A stretch of 64,000 nt of DNA, taken from Bin87 sp965203195 (lineage in GTDB: Bacteria > Chloroflexota > Dehalococcoidia > Lucifugimonadales > UBA3495). Location of the stretch: contig OZ241860.1 in the NCBI GenBank assembly GCA_965203195.1, forward strand, positions 620,001 to 684,000, written 5' to 3'. The position numbers and the translations under genes are program-made. Each line of letters starts with the position of its first letter. Position 1 is the first letter of the stretch. Positions 1 through 8,841 of the stretch are shown piece by piece. The notes under the pieces are model-generated. The model saw nothing but the letters and a program-made list of their open reading frames with translations. It made no database searches and was not told the DNA's origin.

Positions 1-7
1 AACCATC

Positions 8-235
8 GGATTGGAAACGCTGCCCGCGTCGCGCCGGCGAAAGCAGATATTCACGGAAACGCCCGGATGCCGGCTGGCGGCGGGATGACGGCAAGTGTCA
101 AACCTCCGATTGGAAACGCTACCCTTTGGAAACGCTACCCTCGTTGCGCCAGCGAAAGCCGGCATTCACTGGAAACGCCCGGATGCCGGCCGGCGGCGGG
201 GTGACGGCAAGTGTCAAACTATCCGATTGGAAACG
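8..235. repeat. Dispersed palindromic repeat cluster (REP-like), about two units
   Basis: The core TTGGAAACGCTRCC occurs at about 11-24, 114-127, 127-140 and 226-239. Between cores lies a palindromic block: GCCGGCAT at 158-165 pairs with ATGCCGGC at 183-190, and a degenerate copy lies around 35-75. Each unit ends in GACGGCAAGTGTCAAAC. The same core recurs at 22279-22290 (inverted), about 22366 and about 63737, so this is a dispersed intergenic element rather than a CRISPR. No gene is seen in 1-393; short ORFs here only translate the repeat. Confidence 0.7.
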
Positions 236-393
236 CTGCCGGCGCCGGGGGCCGGCTTGCCGGGGGGACGGGGTTGGTGGTATAAAGGGGGCGCAAGGAT
301 GCGTCGCTGTTGATGCTGTGCCGTTGACGGTGTTCCTGTTGACGGCGCTGCGTTGGCGATGACCAGTTTTTTTGTTGAGGAGGCGCTGCCGTT

Positions 394-804
394 ATGCCCC
401 GCGTTACCATCCAGGAAGCTTCGCGGATGCTCAATGTGTCGCAGGATGTGATCCGGCGGAATGTGCGGGAGGGGAAGCTGACGGCCAGCCGGGAAGGTGG
501 GCCGAAGGGCACGCGGTGGCTGGTGGACATTCCCGAGCGGGCGGAGGATTATGCGGACGATTTTAAGGAGGGGATCCACGCGCTGGCGCGGACGCTGACG
601 CCGTGGTGGTACGACAACCCGCGGCGGCAGGGGTTTGCGCATTATCTGGAGAGCCTGGGGATTGAGGAGGTGGAGCCGTTTTTCCTGTGCGGGTTGAGGG
701 GGGAGGATATTTGGCCGGCGACGGGGCACCAGGAGGGGGACCGGTGCCAGGCGTGCGTTTTGGAGGCGATGGGGCAGGGGCTGCCGATGGAGACGCGGGA
801 GTAG
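394..804 (+). CDS. Excisionase/MerR-like helix-turn-helix protein
   Basis: 136 aa. Residues about 3-45 form a winged-helix DNA-binding domain of the excisionase/MerR type (VTIQEASRMLNVSQDVIRRN, then a basic wing with GTRW). The C-terminal part (about 60-130) is not recognised and has a CQAC pair near the end. GAGGAGG at about 376-382 supports the ATG. It lies about 100 bp upstream of a Type II restriction-modification pair on the same strand, so a controller role is possible but only inferred from position; it is not a classic C-protein of the Xre type. Confidence 0.7.
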   Translation: MPRVTIQEASRMLNVSQDVIRRNVREGKLTASREGGPKGTRWLVDIPERAEDYADDFKEGIHALARTLTPWWYDNPRRQGFAHYLESLGIEEVEPFFLCGLRGEDIWPATGHQEGDRCQACVLEAMGQGLPMETRE

Positions 805-909
805 GGGGCGGCGCGCCCCGGTCGGCGCTTACCGCGGCGACCGGCGCATAGCCGGCGACGGGCGAGGGCCGGCGCGCACGCTACTGCTTGCGGCCGGGGG
901 AATGGCGTT

Positions 910-1599
910 ATGCAGCGCGATGATATAGAAGGACGGTTTCTGCGGGCGATGCAGGAATCCTACCGGATGGTTGCCCGGCATGGCGTCCGTTCCAACGCGA
1001 AAACCAAAATCCTGCACGGCTGGGTGCAGGATGAATTGATGCGGGAACTGGGGGAAGGGTACAATTTCACCGGGCAATCCCCGGACAGCGCGCGGGAGGC
1101 CGGCGTGGCCGGAATGTACTATGACAAAAAAGTGGACGTACTGGTCTCCAGGGCGGACGAGGCGCTGGCGGTAGTAAGCGTTAAGTTCGTCATATCCAAC
1201 TATTGGCAGAACTCCATCAACTACCTGGAGCAGCAGATTGGGGAAACGGCCAACCTGCGGCGGCGCAACATTGTGTACGGGAACCTGTTTTGCGTCACTA
1301 ACCCGATACCCTACAAGGACAGAAGCGGTCAGGTTGTGCGCCTAGAGGCACTCAGGGAGCATGACGTCCAGCGTTACGCCCGGTTGCGCGCCGATCACGA
1401 GCATTTGCACGCTCCTCAAGAGATGGCGATTGGCATTGTGGAACTGGACATAGACGCGGATGTGATAACCGGCGTGGCGGATCCTGCTGATATGGGCATC
1501 AGCGCTGCGGGCTGCGCCGATTTGGGCGGGGCTTTAAGCGTGTCGCTGTTTTTCCGGCGTATGGCCAGGCGCATTGAGTTGAGGCATCTGTCGCCGTGA
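910..1599 (+). CDS. Putative Type II restriction endonuclease (PD-(D/E)xK-like)
   Basis: 229 aa. No close family is certain. A nuclease-like core is visible: D76 in KKVDVLV, then a hydrophobic strand ending in SVKF with K92, resembling the D...(E/S)xK active site of restriction enzymes. It is followed by a polar helix region (YWQNSINYLEQQIGE, 99-112). The gene overlaps the downstream DNA methyltransferase by 4 bp (GTGA), the usual arrangement for a coupled restriction-modification pair. Nuclease function is inferred from this coupling plus the motif; the recognition site cannot be read from the sequence. Confidence 0.6.
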   Translation: MQRDDIEGRFLRAMQESYRMVARHGVRSNAKTKILHGWVQDELMRELGEGYNFTGQSPDSAREAGVAGMYYDKKVDVLVSRADEALAVVSVKFVISNYWQNSINYLEQQIGETANLRRRNIVYGNLFCVTNPIPYKDRSGQVVRLEALREHDVQRYARLRADHEHLHAPQEMAIGIVELDIDADVITGVADPADMGISAAGCADLGGALSVSLFFRRMARRIELRHLSP

Positions 1600-3062
1600 A
1601 CAATTATTCCCATCGCAAGCGGCACGGCGTAGTTTATACTCCGCCGGAGATTGTCGCCCTGATACTGGATAATGCGCTGCCGCGCGCGGCGGGGGAGCTG
1701 GCGACGGTGTCGGTGTGCGACCCGGCCTGCGGGGCGGGGGCGTTTCTGGCCGGCACGGCCCACCGCCTGCTGGGGCGTCTGAACCGGGATGAAGCGCTGG
1801 CGGCGCTGGGGCGGATGGCCGGCTACGATATTGACCGGGAGGCCATTGCCGAGTGCCGGGCGCGGCTGGACGACGTATTGGCTCAATACTACCCCGGGGC
1901 GCGGGTAGAATGGGATTTGAAAGTTCGGAACGCTCTGGATCGGGAGGCTTTCGCGGGCGATTGCGGACGCTTTACGCACGTCGTGGGCAACCCGCCCTAT
2001 GTCCGGGTGCAGCATCTGGAGCGGCAGGGGCGCGGGCGCATAGCCGGGCGGTGGAATGTGGTCAGGGGGGCTACCGATCTTTATCTGGTGTTTTACGAGC
2101 TGGGGCTGGAACTGCTCCGCGCGGGCGGGGCGCTGGGTTATATCACGCCGTCGGGATGGCTGCGGTCGGACGCCGGGGCGGGCTTGCGGCGGATGCTGGC
2201 GGCAGGGCATCGAGTCCGGCAGATTATGGACTTTGGCGAGCACCAGGTTTTTGCGGAGGCGACTACCTATACCGCCATAACCATCATCGTTAAAGAGGGG
2301 GTTCCGGGGGATATTCCGGTGTCAAAGTATGACGGCGCGGACTGGCGGGACGGGGGCTACGCATCGCTGGACGCGGGCAACCCGGCCGCCGCCTGGGTAG
2401 CGGCAACCCCGGCGGAACGGGAACGGATGCGGGAACTGGCAAGGCGCGGGCCCAAGCTGGGGGAGGTTGCCGATATACACGTGGGGATACAGACGCTGGC
2501 GGACCGGGTGTTTATCCTGCCGGCCGAGGCCGCTGACCTGGCGGGGGTGGAGTCCTGGATACGACGCGATATTGTCAAAGCGTCGGTAATCAAGGATGGG
2601 CAAGACACAATGCGCCGGACGGTGATATTTCCCTATGACGCTGACGGGCGGCTGCTGGCCGAAGGTTATATTGCCGAGCAGGCGCCGGCGGCTTACTGGT
2701 GGCTGTTGTCGTACAAGGAACGGCTGCTGAACCGGGACAAAGGACGCTGCGATCCGGCGCGGTGGTACGCTTTCGGGCGACAGGTGTCTATTGGCAGCGG
2801 CTTTGGGGACAAGATTTTGACTTCGGGGATGAACCGGCGGCCTAACTTCCAGCGCTGCGCTAACGCGGGCGCCACTTTCTATTCGGGGTATTGCGTCAAG
2901 CCCAAACCGGGCGTTGATATGAGTCGGCTGCTTAATGCGCTGAACTCTGACGATATGGATTTTTACATACGGCAGACCAGTCGTCCGTATCAGGGGGGCT
3001 GGATGTCCTACGCCAAGTCGTTTATCAAGGATTTTCCGGTGCCGGGCGAGGTTGTGTTTTGA
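1596..3062 (+). CDS. N6-adenine DNA methyltransferase, TaqI-like gamma class
   Basis: 488 aa, starting at a GTG that overlaps the nuclease stop. It methylates adenine in a specific DNA site using SAM. Motif X-like GVVYTPPEIV is at 11-20, the SAM-binding motif DPACGAGAF at 42-50, and the catalytic NPPY at 132-135. The C-terminal half (about 290-488) resembles the TaqI-type specificity domain (VADIHVGIQTLADRVF). Order motif X-I-IV-TRD is that of the gamma class. With the upstream gene it forms a Type II restriction-modification system. Confidence 0.88.
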   Translation: MNNYSHRKRHGVVYTPPEIVALILDNALPRAAGELATVSVCDPACGAGAFLAGTAHRLLGRLNRDEALAALGRMAGYDIDREAIAECRARLDDVLAQYYPGARVEWDLKVRNALDREAFAGDCGRFTHVVGNPPYVRVQHLERQGRGRIAGRWNVVRGATDLYLVFYELGLELLRAGGALGYITPSGWLRSDAGAGLRRMLAAGHRVRQIMDFGEHQVFAEATTYTAITIIVKEGVPGDIPVSKYDGADWRDGGYASLDAGNPAAAWVAATPAERERMRELARRGPKLGEVADIHVGIQTLADRVFILPAEAADLAGVESWIRRDIVKASVIKDGQDTMRRTVIFPYDADGRLLAEGYIAEQAPAAYWWLLSYKERLLNRDKGRCDPARWYAFGRQVSIGSGFGDKILTSGMNRRPNFQRCANAGATFYSGYCVKPKPGVDMSRLLNALNSDDMDFYIRQTSRPYQGGWMSYAKSFIKDFPVPGEVVF

Positions 3063-3245
3063 CATTGAGCGGCCGGGGGGGTATTCTTGAGGCGATGGGG
3101 CAAGGGGATACGACCCTAGCGCACAGACGCTCACGACAGGGTTTACGACCCTTGCCACTGAGATGCCCGCATCCAGGGGCACTTGCCTATCAACCCGCCG
3201 TTGGATACACTATCACTACCCTAGATTCGGGAACCGGAGGATGAA

Positions 3246-4901
3246 ATGCCGCCCGCCGATGTTGCCGCCAATGACAGCCTAGACGACCGCTTGGCTGCCC
3301 TGCTGGGTGAGCTGCTGGAGGAGGAACGGCAGCGGAAAGCTAGGTCCGATGCAAGGAGGCACGCCCGGTTTCGCGGCTCGTTGCGTGGGCGGATTGAGCA
3401 GCGGGAGGCGGAGCTGGCGGACGAAGACGCGCTGGATGCCGGGTTCGAGAAATATATCCACGGATTGCCGAATGAGGAGCGTCCGCAGAGGGCGGCGCAG
3501 ATCGCCCGGGCGTACAACGAATGGAAAGACCGGCTCCTTGCGGATTTGGACAACTGGCGGTCGGAATTGGCCGAGTTGGACAATGGCCCCCCGGCGGACC
3601 GGCAGGCGATTATCAGATCGGCACGCAACAGAGTTGAGCGTCTATTTGATTGCTTCGTGCAGGAAGATATTGACCGGGCAACTCTGGTGGCGTTTTACCA
3701 TGCTACTGGCGGCGACAACTGGAAAGTCAACACCAACTGGCTAACCGACGCGCCGCTGGACGAATGGTACGGTGTCAAGACAATTGACAACAACCGGGGC
3801 GGGAGGTGTGCTGGTTGTGTCGATACATTGTCACTTCAGAACAATGGGCTAATCGGCGAGATACCGGCGGAGCTGGGCAATCTTGCCTACCTGAACTTGT
3901 TGAACCTCAGTGACAACCAGCTGACGGGCGAGATACCGGCGGAACTGGTGCGTATTACCCGCCTAAATGAGTTGCATCTCGACGGAAACGATTTAACTGG
4001 CGAGATACCTGCGAAGTGGGGTAGCATCGGATCCTTGAATGTTTTGGATCTCGGCGGCAATCAACTGACAGGCAGTATACCTGCGGAGTTGAGTAGATTA
4101 TATGAACTAGAGGCGTTGCGCCTCGACGACAACCAGTTGACGGGCGAGATACCTCTGGAGTTCCACGAGCTTACGCTGAAGGTTCTGCGGCTCTCGGGCA
4201 ACCAGCTAACCGGGTGCATACCATCGGTTCTGCGCGATGTAGCCGTCAACGATTTGGCGCATTTGGGTCTGCCGTTCTGCCCCTACCAGGAAGCTGAAGA
4301 CCGGGCTGCCCTAATCGCACTGTACCTCTCTACGGACGGCGACAACTGGGGTGACAACACCAACTGGTTGAGCGATGCGCGGCTGGGTGAGTGGTACGGC
4401 GTCACTACTAACGCCTACGGCAATGTCAAAGAGCTGTATCTCGAGAATAACCGGCTGAGCGGCAGGATACCGGCAGAGCTGGGTAGCCTCGCAAAACTGG
4501 AACTTTTGAATCTCTATGACAATCAGCTGAATGGCGAGATACCAGCAGAGCTGGGCAACCTCGCGGAACTGAAACACTTGAATATAGATAGCAACCAGCT
4601 GAATGGCGAGATACCAGCAGAGATTGGGGATCTCTCCAACCTGAATAGTCTGTGTCTCTCTGACAACCAGTTAAGCGGCGATATACCCGCAGAGCTGGGC
4701 AACCTCCCCAAGTTGGATGCTCTGTTCCTCTCTGGCAATCAATTGGGCGGCGAGATACCCGCACGGTTGGGAAGCACTTCCAAGATGGAGTTTTTGTTCC
4801 TCGGTGGTAATCAGATAACGGGGTCGATACCGACGGCCTTGCGGAATGTCGGGCTGTACAACGATTTGGACAAATTGGGGTTGCCGTTCTGCGACGAGTA
4901 G
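3246..4901 (+). CDS. Leucine-rich repeat protein with N-terminal coiled coil
   Basis: 551 aa, no signal peptide or TM segment. Residues 1-130 are highly charged and helical (coiled-coil-like). Two similar modules follow, each opening with a cap of the type GGDNW...NTNWL...WYGV (about 157 and 361), then about 23-24-residue leucine-rich repeats with consensus LxLxxNQLTGEIPAELGNL, the plant-type class. Each module ends with a C-capping stretch (GLPFCPY, GLPFCDE), so the gene arose by internal duplication. LRR proteins mediate protein binding; the partner is unknown. The 183 bp before it show no gene. Confidence 0.85.
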   Translation: MPPADVAANDSLDDRLAALLGELLEEERQRKARSDARRHARFRGSLRGRIEQREAELADEDALDAGFEKYIHGLPNEERPQRAAQIARAYNEWKDRLLADLDNWRSELAELDNGPPADRQAIIRSARNRVERLFDCFVQEDIDRATLVAFYHATGGDNWKVNTNWLTDAPLDEWYGVKTIDNNRGGRCAGCVDTLSLQNNGLIGEIPAELGNLAYLNLLNLSDNQLTGEIPAELVRITRLNELHLDGNDLTGEIPAKWGSIGSLNVLDLGGNQLTGSIPAELSRLYELEALRLDDNQLTGEIPLEFHELTLKVLRLSGNQLTGCIPSVLRDVAVNDLAHLGLPFCPYQEAEDRAALIALYLSTDGDNWGDNTNWLSDARLGEWYGVTTNAYGNVKELYLENNRLSGRIPAELGSLAKLELLNLYDNQLNGEIPAELGNLAELKHLNIDSNQLNGEIPAEIGDLSNLNSLCLSDNQLSGDIPAELGNLPKLDALFLSGNQLGGEIPARLGSTSKMEFLFLGGNQITGSIPTALRNVGLYNDLDKLGLPFCDE

Positions 4902-4977
4902 TTTTTGCAGGGAGCCGCCACGCGGCCGGACTGGCAATACCTGCCAAGCCTATCGTCCCCCAGGAGGTATATTTTCG

Positions 4978-5244
4978 ATGGTGACTACGCTGACGAGGCC
5001 GGAGACGCAGACGGGGGCGGGTTCCGGCAGCGGGTACCGTTCCTGCGACGGGTGTCCGCGCTGCCAGAATCCTAACGCGGGGTTCTGCTCTAACCCGCAT
5101 CCGCAGTTTAACGGGCTTCATCCCGTGTGCAAGGTCTGCGGGCACTGCGTGCTGCGGGGGGAGCATAACGATTCGGGGGACGACCTGGATGACCTGGCGG
5201 GCCGCTTCAACGGGCCGGGCAAGTCGGGGCATTCGCTGAATTAG
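4978..5244 (+). CDS. Small cysteine-rich putative zinc-binding protein
   Basis: 88 aa if started at the ATG 11 bp after AGGAGG (4962-4967), which is better than the longer upstream reading. Cysteines occur as CDGCPRCQ, then GFC, then VCKVCGHC, a pattern that suggests one or two zinc sites. The C-terminus (EHNDSGDDLDDLAGRFNG) is acidic and polar. I do not recognise the family. It may be co-transcribed with the LRR gene 76 bp upstream. Confidence 0.6.
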   Translation: MVTTLTRPETQTGAGSGSGYRSCDGCPRCQNPNAGFCSNPHPQFNGLHPVCKVCGHCVLRGEHNDSGDDLDDLAGRFNGPGKSGHSLN

Positions 5245-5279
5245 GGCGTCAGAAGCGCGGGCGGCGGCGGATGACAAAT

Positions 5280-5316
5280 GCGCCGCCGGGGTGGGCTGTT
5301 CCCACCCCGGCGGCGC
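5280..5316. terminator. Strong hairpin between convergent genes
   Basis: A perfect 16-bp inverted repeat (5280-5295 with 5301-5316) with a CTGTT loop lies between two convergent genes. There is no T-run on either side, so intrinsic termination is plausible but unproven. Confidence 0.55.
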
Positions 5317-5388
5317 AGTAGTCCGTCACGCCGACGTTGGCGCCGGCGCCGGGTTTGAATGCCGGGCGGCCGCGCCGGCGGGTGTCGG

Positions 5389-6033
5389 CTAGTTGACGCG
5401 GTACACCCAGATTTGGTGTTCTACTTCGGGTTCGCCTTTGGGGAGGGGGCGGAAGGGCGCGGTGGCGGTGACCAGCGTCCAGACGCCGGCGTTTTCCATC
5501 CGCTCCTGCTGTTCCCGGAAGCCCAGTTCCAGGCGGGTGTCGGGGCGCAGGCTGAATATGATGTGGCCGCCGGGTCTGGCGACGCGGGCCAGTTCGTCAA
5601 AGGAGTTGGGGGGCGCATGGCCGGGAGTGAATACGCCCACGCTGATGACGGCATCGTAGGCGTGGGTGTCAAAGCCCAAGGGCTGGCCGAGGGTCATCTG
5701 CCGGAAGTCGTTGTAGCAGCCTTTGGCGCGGGCCTGGGCCAACATACCCGGGGAGATGTCCATAGCGCAGATGTCGGTGTAGCCGAGGCGTTGGAGTTCC
5801 AGGCCGACGAGTCCGGTGCCGGCGCCGGCGTCCAGGATTTTGGCGCCGGCGGGGACGTGTTCGGCCAGGACTTCGGCGGCGATGCGGGGGGCCAGCCAGG
5901 CGAAGGTGTTGGCGAGGTCGTCGTCGTATTCCTGGGCCCAGAGGTCGTAGCGGGCGGCCAGTTCGTCGTTGTTGGCGGAGGAGTAGATCCACTGCACGCG
6001 TTCCGGGGCGTTGATGTGGGCCAGTTCGGGCAT
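5389..6033 (-). CDS. Class I SAM-dependent methyltransferase, METTL27/WBSCR27-like
   Basis: 214 aa. The SAM-binding glycine motif ILDAGAGTGLVG is at about 65-76 and the acidic ribose-binding residue follows in CAMDISPGML. The N-terminal sequence (YDLWAQEYDDDL) and overall length match the Williams-Beuren-region methyltransferase family, whose substrates are mostly unknown. It is the last gene of a minus-strand run with panD and two N-methyltransferase-like genes, 97 bp downstream of the nearest. A GGAG element precedes the ATG. Confidence 0.78.
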   Translation of the reverse strand: MPELAHINAPERVQWIYSSANNDELAARYDLWAQEYDDDLANTFAWLAPRIAAEVLAEHVPAGAKILDAGAGTGLVGLELQRLGYTDICAMDISPGMLAQARAKGCYNDFRQMTLGQPLGFDTHAYDAVISVGVFTPGHAPPNSFDELARVARPGGHIIFSLRPDTRLELGFREQQERMENAGVWTLVTATAPFRPLPKGEPEVEHQIWVYRVN

Positions 6034-6130
6034 ATGAATGGGCTCCGTTGGGGGCGATGGGACGGGGTGATTGCCGATTGCCGCGCATCGGCGCCGGCGT
6101 GGTTGTGGTTGCGCGGCGGCGGGCGGCGGG

Positions 6131-7000
6131 CTACCGGGGTTTGACGCAGAGGTACTGGGCCCAGCCGAGTTCCTGGTTGTCGATGGCGGCTACGGTTTTG
6201 AGGTAGGCGTCGGCCAGGTAGTCGAAGCGTTCCCGGTAGCCGTCGGGGCCCTGGGCCGTGGCGGCCAGGCGGGAGAGGGCGGAGTAGCTTTGCGCCAGGT
6301 GGGAGGAGAGGTCGCGGGCCTGCAAGACCCGGAAGCCGGCGTCGCGCAGGGTGGCGATGTAGGAGTAGAAGGAGAAGTCGGTGTCAAAGAGCAGGCGGTC
6401 GTACACGAATTGGCGGGCCGCCGGGCTGATGTCGGGGCGGGGCTTGATGAGGTCGTCAAAGATGAAGGCGCCGCCGGGTTGGAGGACGCGGTGGGCTTCC
6501 TGGAGGGCCTGGACCTTGTCGGGGACATGGTAGATGGTGGCCTGGCTCCAAACATGGGTGAAGGCGCCGGCGGGGAAGGGGAGTTCGGCGGCGGAGGCTT
6601 TTTCAAAGGCGAGTTTGCCGGCGAGTTCGGGGGCGGTTTTGAGGGCGGCGCGGGCGTTGTCGATGCGGACGCCGCTGAGGTCGATGCCGGTGACCTGGGC
6701 GTGGGTATGCCGGCAGAGCCAGGTGGCGGTGGCGCCGTTGCCGCAGCCGACGTCCAGGACGGTGGAGGCGGCGTTGATGCCGGCGTATGCCACCATCAGT
6801 TCGTTGAGGCGGATGCCGGCGGCGAGGAATTGGTCGCGGATGCTGCCGTTGGCGTTGGCGCCGGGGTTGGCGCCGTTGGCGTGGTCAAAGACGCCCCAGT
6901 GGACGCTGCCGTCGGCGTCCCAGACGGAGCGGTAGATGACATCCTCGGCGTCGTAGTAGGCTTCGGTTTCCTGTTCGGAAAAGCGGTGGCTGGATTCCAT
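6131..7000 (-). CDS. Sarcosine/dimethylglycine-type N-methyltransferase, copy 2
   Basis: 289 aa. The N-terminal YYDAEDVIYRSVWD...HWGVF and the core STVLDVGCGNG, VTGIDLSGVRIDNAR, FTHVWSQATIYHVPDK and PGGAFIFDD match, by eye, the architecture of bacterial and algal sarcosine-dimethylglycine N-methyltransferases, which make glycine betaine. It is strongly similar along its whole length to the gene just upstream (7086-7982), so the pair is a tandem duplication. The substrate is not established; see the panD context. The start agrees with the paralogue and is preceded by GGGAG. Confidence 0.75.
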   Translation of the reverse strand: MESSHRFSEQETEAYYDAEDVIYRSVWDADGSVHWGVFDHANGANPGANANGSIRDQFLAAGIRLNELMVAYAGINAASTVLDVGCGNGATATWLCRHTHAQVTGIDLSGVRIDNARAALKTAPELAGKLAFEKASAAELPFPAGAFTHVWSQATIYHVPDKVQALQEAHRVLQPGGAFIFDDLIKPRPDISPAARQFVYDRLLFDTDFSFYSYIATLRDAGFRVLQARDLSSHLAQSYSALSRLAATAQGPDGYRERFDYLADAYLKTVAAIDNQELGWAQYLCVKPR

Positions 7001-7085
7001 AAGCAGAGGTGACTCCCGGAGGGTGGGCGGCCGGCGGCGGGCGGTCGGGCCGGGTCAGGCCGGCGCGGGCCAAGCCGGGGCCGGG

Positions 7086-7982
7086 TTATTTGACGCAGAG
7101 GTATTGGGCCCAGCCCAGTTCGTGGTTGCGGACGGCGGCGACCATTTTGAGGTAGGCGTCGGCGAGGGCAGAGAAGCGTTCCTGTCGTTCCGGGTTGATT
7201 GCGGAGGTGGCCATTTGGGAGAGGCAATCGTAGCTGCGGGCCAGGTGGGCGGAGAGGTCGCGGGCTTCCAGGACGCGGAAGCCGGTTTCCCGCAGGGCGT
7301 CGATGTAGGAGTAGAAGGAGAAGTCGGTGTCGAAGAGGAGGCGGTCGTACACGAAGGCGCGGGCGTCGGCGCTGATGTCGGGGCGTGGTTTGGTGAGGTC
7401 GTCGAAGACCAGCACGCCGCCGGGTTGGAGGACGCGGTAGGCTTCCTGGAGGGTTTTGGCCTTGTCGGGGATGTGGTAGATGGTGGCTTGGCTCCAGATG
7501 TGGGTGAAGGCGCTGTCGGGGAAAGGCAGGTCGGTGGCGGAGGCTTTTTGGAAGGCGAGTCGGTGGGCCAGTTCGGGGGCATTGGCCAAGGCGGCGATGG
7601 CGTTGTCGATGCGGACGCCGCTGAGGTCGATGCCGGTGACCTGGGCGCCGGTGGCGCGGCAGAGCCAGGTGGCGGTGTTGCCGTTGCCGCAGCCCAGGTC
7701 GAGGACGCGGGCGGCGGGGCTGATGCCGGCGTTGGCGAGCATTACCTCGTTGAGGCGCTGGCAGGCGGCGAGGAAGCCGGCGCGGACGGCGGCGGCGGAG
7801 TCCGGGGCGTGGTCCGGGTCGGGTTCCGGGGCGTCGTCCGGCGCGGCGGTGGGGGGCTGGTCGTGGAAGATGCCCCAGTGGAGGCTGCCCTCCGCGTCCC
7901 AGAAGGAACGGTAGAGGGCGTCCTCGGCGTCGTAGTAGGCTTCGGTATCGCGCTCAGAAAAGCGCGGCAACGGGTTCGGCAT
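7086..7982 (-). CDS. Sarcosine/dimethylglycine-type N-methyltransferase, copy 1
   Basis: 298 aa. It has the same features as its downstream paralogue: YYDAEDALYRSFWD, HWGIF, RVLDLGCGNGNTATWL, WSQATIYHIPDK and PGGVLVFDD. It carries a short Pro/Asp-rich insert near residues 40-60. Its start lies inside the 3' end of panD (29-bp overlap), and the start matches the paralogue alignment, so translation is probably coupled to panD. Small amino acids or their N-methyl derivatives are the expected substrates of this family. Confidence 0.77.
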   Translation of the reverse strand: MPNPLPRFSERDTEAYYDAEDALYRSFWDAEGSLHWGIFHDQPPTAAPDDAPEPDPDHAPDSAAAVRAGFLAACQRLNEVMLANAGISPAARVLDLGCGNGNTATWLCRATGAQVTGIDLSGVRIDNAIAALANAPELAHRLAFQKASATDLPFPDSAFTHIWSQATIYHIPDKAKTLQEAYRVLQPGGVLVFDDLTKPRPDISADARAFVYDRLLFDTDFSFYSYIDALRETGFRVLEARDLSAHLARSYDCLSQMATSAINPERQERFSALADAYLKMVAAVRNHELGWAQYLCVK

Positions 7983-8334
7983 ACATTGCCCCTTCGATGT
8001 ATTCCAGGAAGCGGTTGTTTTCGTCGGTGAGGATCATCCGGGGTTCTACGGGGTGGTCGGTGACCTCGTAGGAGAGGATGACCAGGCAGTCGCCCTTCTG
8101 GCAGAGGCGGGCGCCGGGGCCCTGGACGGAGATGGTGCCGCTGCCGCGCTCGCCGGGGAGGGCGTAGGTTTCCCAGCGGTGGCCGTTGTTGGCGTTGCAG
8201 ATGACGACCTTCTCGAATTCCCAGATGTCGGCTTTTTCCATCAGCTCGCGGTCGATGATGATGCTGCCGACGTACTCCAAGTTGGAGCCGGTGACCCAGC
8301 AGCGGTGGATTTTAGACCTCAAGAGTTCGCGCAT
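7954..8334 (-). CDS. panD: Aspartate 1-decarboxylase (pyruvoyl type)
   Basis: 126 aa. Decarboxylates L-aspartate to beta-alanine. The family landmarks are present: MRELLRSKIHR at the N-terminus (K8), the self-cleavage Gly-Ser at 23-24 (YVGSIIID), the ...NGHRWETYA strand, and PGERGSG followed by GDCLVILSYE. Length matches the family (about 116-140 aa). The start is the ATG preceded by AAGGAG at 8347-8352; a longer upstream reading is Pro/Arg-rich and is not credible. Beta-alanine normally feeds pantothenate, but no other pantothenate gene is near; instead N-methyltransferases follow. Confidence 0.9.
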   Translation of the reverse strand: MRELLRSKIHRCWVTGSNLEYVGSIIIDRELMEKADIWEFEKVVICNANNGHRWETYALPGERGSGTISVQGPGARLCQKGDCLVILSYEVTDHPVEPRMILTDENNRFLEYIEGAMYAEPVAALF

Positions 8335-8841
8335 AATTCGGCAATGCTCCTTGTTGAGTCCTGTATGGTTGCGGTGACGCCCCGGGCGGCCGCCGGGTGA
8401 CGGCGGCGGGCCAAAACCGCTGTGGCCGTGTGGGGCATCGCTCCGGGCATAAGGGCGGCGCGGGGGCGCGCAGGCCGGCAAGGGCCTGGCGGATATGCGC
8501 CAGTGGCGGCGGGCAGAACTATCCCGCCGGCGAGGCCCGGAGGCAAAGAAAGGGGACGGGCGCTGACGCGGGGCGCTAATCCCGCAGCCCGTGGCGGTGT
8601 GCGAAGCTAAGGCTCGCAGGGCAAGCAGTGCTTGCTGCGCCCGCGGATTATGGGCGGGCGGGCGCGATGATGCATTCCGCTGGCGAAAGCGTTATGGGAC
8701 GCGCGCACCCCGGCGGGGGGCGGCGTTGAGTAGGGTTCCGGCGGCTGCCGGTGCGCGGTTAGCGCGGCTGCACTCAAATTTGGCCTCCTTGCTGAAGGGC
8801 AGCAGGTTGATGTGCGTGCAGACCTGCGTTGCTGGGTTGGC
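8335..8841 (-). other. Long region between a strong promoter and panD, no assigned gene
   Basis: About 500 bp with no convincing protein gene on either strand. If transcribed from the promoter at 8842-8870 it would be a long panD leader. An AAGGAGG sits at about 8784-8790 (minus) ahead of a possible TTG-started short ORF of about 56 codons ending near 8607, but the product is low complexity. Several GC-rich hairpins are possible, for example around 8620-8660. I see no tmRNA, RNase P or SRP RNA signature. The stretch 8871-9022 also shows nothing. Confidence 0.35.

Noticed and set aside
1..240. CRISPR array at the window start
   Set aside because: Units are irregular, spaced by palindromic repeat text and recur elsewhere singly; no regular spacers or cas genes.
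3059..3244. 61-codon ORF between the MTase and LRR genes
   Set aside because: No RBS, no recognisable sequence and poor codon pattern.
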